Assembly (NCBI GenBank): GCA_964416195.1
Contig: CAYQDB010000050.1
Span: 1-7,740 of the forward strand
Direction of reading: 5' to 3'
Length of the DNA: 7,740 bases
DNA from: CAYQDB01 sp964416195
GTDB lineage: Bacteria > Zixibacteria > MSB-5A5 > GN15 > FEB-12
Below the pieces are notes generated by a model, which was given only the letters and a program-made list of their open reading frames with translations, was not told the origin of the DNA and made no database searches. Of this stretch, positions 5,953-7,740 are shown piece after piece. Each line of letters begins with the position of its first letter. The stretch's first letter is position 1. Made by a program: the position numbers and the translations under genes.

Positions 5953-6039
5953 TTTAGTTGGGCAAGTATTCCTATTTGCAAATTCTAAAATTATAGAGTT
6001 TCAAAGGCTCTGTACTGCATGAAGATTTATGGAGGTTAA

Positions 6040-6055
6040 CCCTATTCAAATAGGG
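6040..6055 (+). promoter_or_regulatory. Small hairpin next to the ribosome site of the second TIR gene
   Basis: CCCTAT (6040-6045) and ATAGGG (6050-6055) are complementary around a TCAA loop. AAAGGG (6056-6061), the likely ribosome site for TTG 6070 (8 nt spacing), follows directly. The AGGG inside the right arm would serve the out-of-frame ATG at 6063. The hairpin could limit ribosome access; it may also be chance. Confidence 0.3.
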
Positions 6056-6069
6056 AAAGGGTATGACAA

Positions 6070-7302
6070 TTGACAAAAAATGAGCAAGACCATTTTTTGC
6101 AAAGGCATGAAACTAAAGTGTACGACGTATTCCTATCTTATGCCCACACTGATGCGAAAGTAGCAATTCGTATTCAGAGGCGCCTCGAGGAATATATACC
6201 CCCCGAAAATATCGATAGTCGCAAATCTCTTAAAGTCTTCAGGGATGAGAGTGATTTGTCAGCGTCGCCTTCATTAACAGCCGCACTTCGTTCAGCTCTT
6301 CTATCGTCTCAATTTCTTGTACTATTATGTTCTCCTTCAGCTGCCGCATCAAAATATGTTGATTTAGAAACCCAAATCTTCATTCAGTCTAAAGGCACAA
6401 ATAGAGTTCTTCTTGTGCTGCTTGATGGAATGCCAGAGGATGCAGTACCAAAGTCGCTCCAAACGATTAAAGGTGATAGCCCAGTGTTTGTTGATTTGCG
6501 TAAAATGGTTTCCACCGGATGGCGAAAACGCCGACTCTTTAGCCGGGAGACTTTGCGGCTCATCGCTGGTCTCTTAGAAGTGCCATTAGATGAGCTCTTA
6601 CACCGTGAACATCTTAGACAAAGGAAGCAACGCCACAAACGAATAGCATTTACGTTGCTCTTTCTGTTAGTGATTTTTTTATTGTTATTACTCACAAATT
6701 TGCGTCGTGAACCAGTCGTCGTCCATCATTCCAGAGATACTGCAGATGAAAATTTATATTATGGGGGAGTGAGTTGTCTTGACTTCTCTGAAACTTCTAA
6801 TCTTCTCGCTATCGGGACTAATGGGGGAATGGCAAGCCTTTGGGATTTAAGCTTATCTACCTCCACACCAGGCACTCTGGCACAGGTGGGAACAATCCGT
6901 AGTATTGAGATCAACGGGAATCCTAATAGCGTAGTTCTGACCACAGGATCATCAATATTGGAGTTGAACCGAGAATCCGAAAGCATTATTCGGCGAAAGT
7001 TAGACCTAGGCAGACAACTTTGTTCGCAGGTGAAATATGCAAAGGGCAACATTTGGGCTGTCGGTGGCCAAGAAGGTTACTGTGCTTTGGTCGACCTTGA
7101 AAGAAAGAGAACTATAAAAGAGTACGACGCAGGAAATGATATGATTAAAGCGCTTTGGTTGTTGGCTAGTGATTCGACAATATTGGCATACACCCGTTCT
7201 GGAGATTTCATTCAAATCGGGATCTCTTCTGGCATCCATAAACCTATCTTCTCGACAGATAAAGAACATATTGAGTTCCTTGGATACATACTCCCGATTT
7301 AG
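6070..7302 (+). CDS. TIR-transmembrane-WD40 protein, N-terminal part, ended by an in-frame amber codon
   Basis: Reads 410 residues to a TAG at 7300-7302. TIR domain, about 17-140: YDVFLSYAHTDAKVAIRIQRRLE (split over 18-40), VFRDESDLSA (56-65), FLVLLCSPSAAAS (82-94) and Glu100 in YVDLETQIF, the NADase glutamate position. A basic stretch (LRQRKQRHKR, 182-191) precedes one hydrophobic helix (192-209). By the positive-inside rule the TIR is cytoplasmic and the C-terminal part outside. WD40-like repeats start near 230 (SLWDL, 256-260). The frame stays open after the TAG for another 123 codons that continue the WD40 pattern, so the intact protein had about 533 residues. The start is uncertain: TTG 6070 is in frame with a good AAAGGG site, while ATG 6063 has its own site but a different frame that stops after six codons. 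Base composition is clearly AT-rich compared with the upstream operon, and it is separated by 249 bp, so it looks like an independent acquisition. Probably a pseudogene, or a recent strain-specific nonsense mutation. Confidence 0.8.
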   Translation: MTKNEQDHFLQRHETKVYDVFLSYAHTDAKVAIRIQRRLEEYIPPENIDSRKSLKVFRDESDLSASPSLTAALRSALLSSQFLVLLCSPSAAASKYVDLETQIFIQSKGTNRVLLVLLDGMPEDAVPKSLQTIKGDSPVFVDLRKMVSTGWRKRRLFSRETLRLIAGLLEVPLDELLHREHLRQRKQRHKRIAFTLLFLLVIFLLLLLTNLRREPVVVHHSRDTADENLYYGGVSCLDFSETSNLLAIGTNGGMASLWDLSLSTSTPGTLAQVGTIRSIEINGNPNSVVLTTGSSILELNRESESIIRRKLDLGRQLCSQVKYAKGNIWAVGGQEGYCALVDLERKRTIKEYDAGNDMIKALWLLASDSTILAYTRSGDFIQIGISSGIHKPIFSTDKEHIEFLGYILPI

Positions 7303-7674
7303 GCTAGTGCCACTCATACAGCAATTGTTGCCGTAATTGATGGAGCAGTCATGGTAAGACTTGAAGATGGGGTCATAATAAGAAAATTTCCCAAGAAGAT
7401 GGACTTTCCACCATCAAGCATGGCTAAATTCCGATCAACTCTTGCTATAGGGTTCACTAATGGAGAACTTTTGCTTTATGATATTGATAGCGGAGAAACA
7501 ACTGAGGAAGTTGAGATTACTGTTCCTGGAAGGCCGAACGATATAGCGTTCTCTTTTGATGGATCGCTTTTGGCAATTGGATATCAAGATGTGTCCACAA
7601 GTGAAGGTGGTACTAAAGTATTTGCGCGAAAAATCACGTTATGGGGCCATCCAATAACTAACAGCAGTTTTTAG
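7303..7674 (+). pseudogene. C-terminal WD40 part of the same TIR-TM-WD40 gene, after the amber codon
   Basis: These 123 codons are in the same frame as the preceding part and begin directly after its TAG. They continue a beta-propeller: TAIVAVIDGAVMVRLEDG, then LAIGFTNGELLLYDIDSG (residues of one blade) and NDIAFSFDGSLLAIGYQD (the next). The first in-frame ATG is 7351, which could be used for reinitiation, but no strong ribosome site precedes it and a half-propeller alone is unlikely to work. The end is abrupt after KITLWGHP, where a further blade might be expected. The stop at 7672-7674 is 11 nt before the PhzF ATG. Either the window genome carries a nonsense mutation, the TAG is a sequencing error, or it is read through; the sequence alone cannot decide. 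Confidence 0.75.
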
Positions 7675-7685
7675 AGGAAGAACGC

Positions 7686-7740
7686 ATGGAACTGGAAATC
7701 TTCCAAGTAGATGCATTCACTGACAAACCATTTAGGGGCA
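7686..7740 (+). CDS. PhzF-family isomerase/epimerase-like protein, N-terminus only, runs off right edge
   Basis: The last 55 bases encode MELEIFQVDAFTDKPFRG, the highly typical N-terminus of the PhzF (phenazine biosynthesis PhzC/PhzF) superfamily, where the next residues usually read NPAAV. Members have a diaminopimelate epimerase-like fold; most bacterial copies have unknown substrates and are not in phenazine clusters. A strong ribosome site (AGAGGAAG, 7673-7680, 5 nt spacing) supports ATG 7686. It starts 11 nt after the stop of the broken TIR gene and overlaps that stop with its ribosome site, so it may be co-transcribed. Only 18 codons are visible, so subtype and function cannot be given. 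Confidence 0.82.
   Translation, partial: MELEIFQVDAFTDKPFRG

Overview
The window looks like an accessory, probably defensive, region of a bacterial chromosome lying between two ordinary metabolic genes. The left edge carries the first 125 codons of a Sir2-family NAD-dependent deacylase on the minus strand. The right edge carries the first 18 codons of a PhzF-family protein on the plus strand. Nothing fixes the phylum. Large WD40/STAND proteins, GTG and TTG starts, strong Shine-Dalgarno sites and sigma70-type promoters indicate a bacterium, perhaps from a group rich in STAND proteins such as Chloroflexota, Cyanobacteriota or related environmental lineages. That placement is a guess.

Layout from left to right. 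(1) 1-376, minus: sirtuin fragment, with a promoter that would give an almost leaderless mRNA. (2) 377-681: a divergent intergenic region containing a perfect-consensus promoter pointing right. (3) 682-1596, plus: an AT-richer orphan gene that resembles a degenerate PD-(D/E)XK nuclease fold. (4) 1837-5820, plus: a compact GC-rich three-gene operon with 21 bp between genes. It encodes an LSDAT/SLOG (TRPM-like) putative nucleotide sensor, a small RipA/SLATT-like membrane protein, and an 888-aa TIR-NB-ARC-WD40 NLR-like protein with near-identical 126-bp WD40 repeats. (5) 5821-6069: an AT-rich intergenic region with a perfect 16-bp stem-loop and several smaller dyads. (6) 6070-7674, plus: an AT-rich gene for a second TIR protein (TIR-transmembrane-WD40), interrupted by one in-frame amber codon at 7300-7302. 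(7) 7686 onward: PhzF start.

How the genes may work together (inference): in the operon, the WD40 propeller of the STAND protein would recognise an invader product, the NB-ARC module would oligomerise, and the TIR domain, which keeps its candidate catalytic Glu80, would cleave NAD+. The LSDAT/SLOG protein could bind an ADP-ribose-type product, and the membrane protein could be the effector. In animals, the N-terminal SLOG-type region of TRPM2 binds ADP-ribose and gates a membrane channel, so the operon looks like a split version of that circuit. This is the most interesting hypothesis in the window. The second TIR gene may be an independent, possibly decaying, module in which a cytoplasmic TIR is tethered to a WD40 domain predicted to lie outside the membrane.
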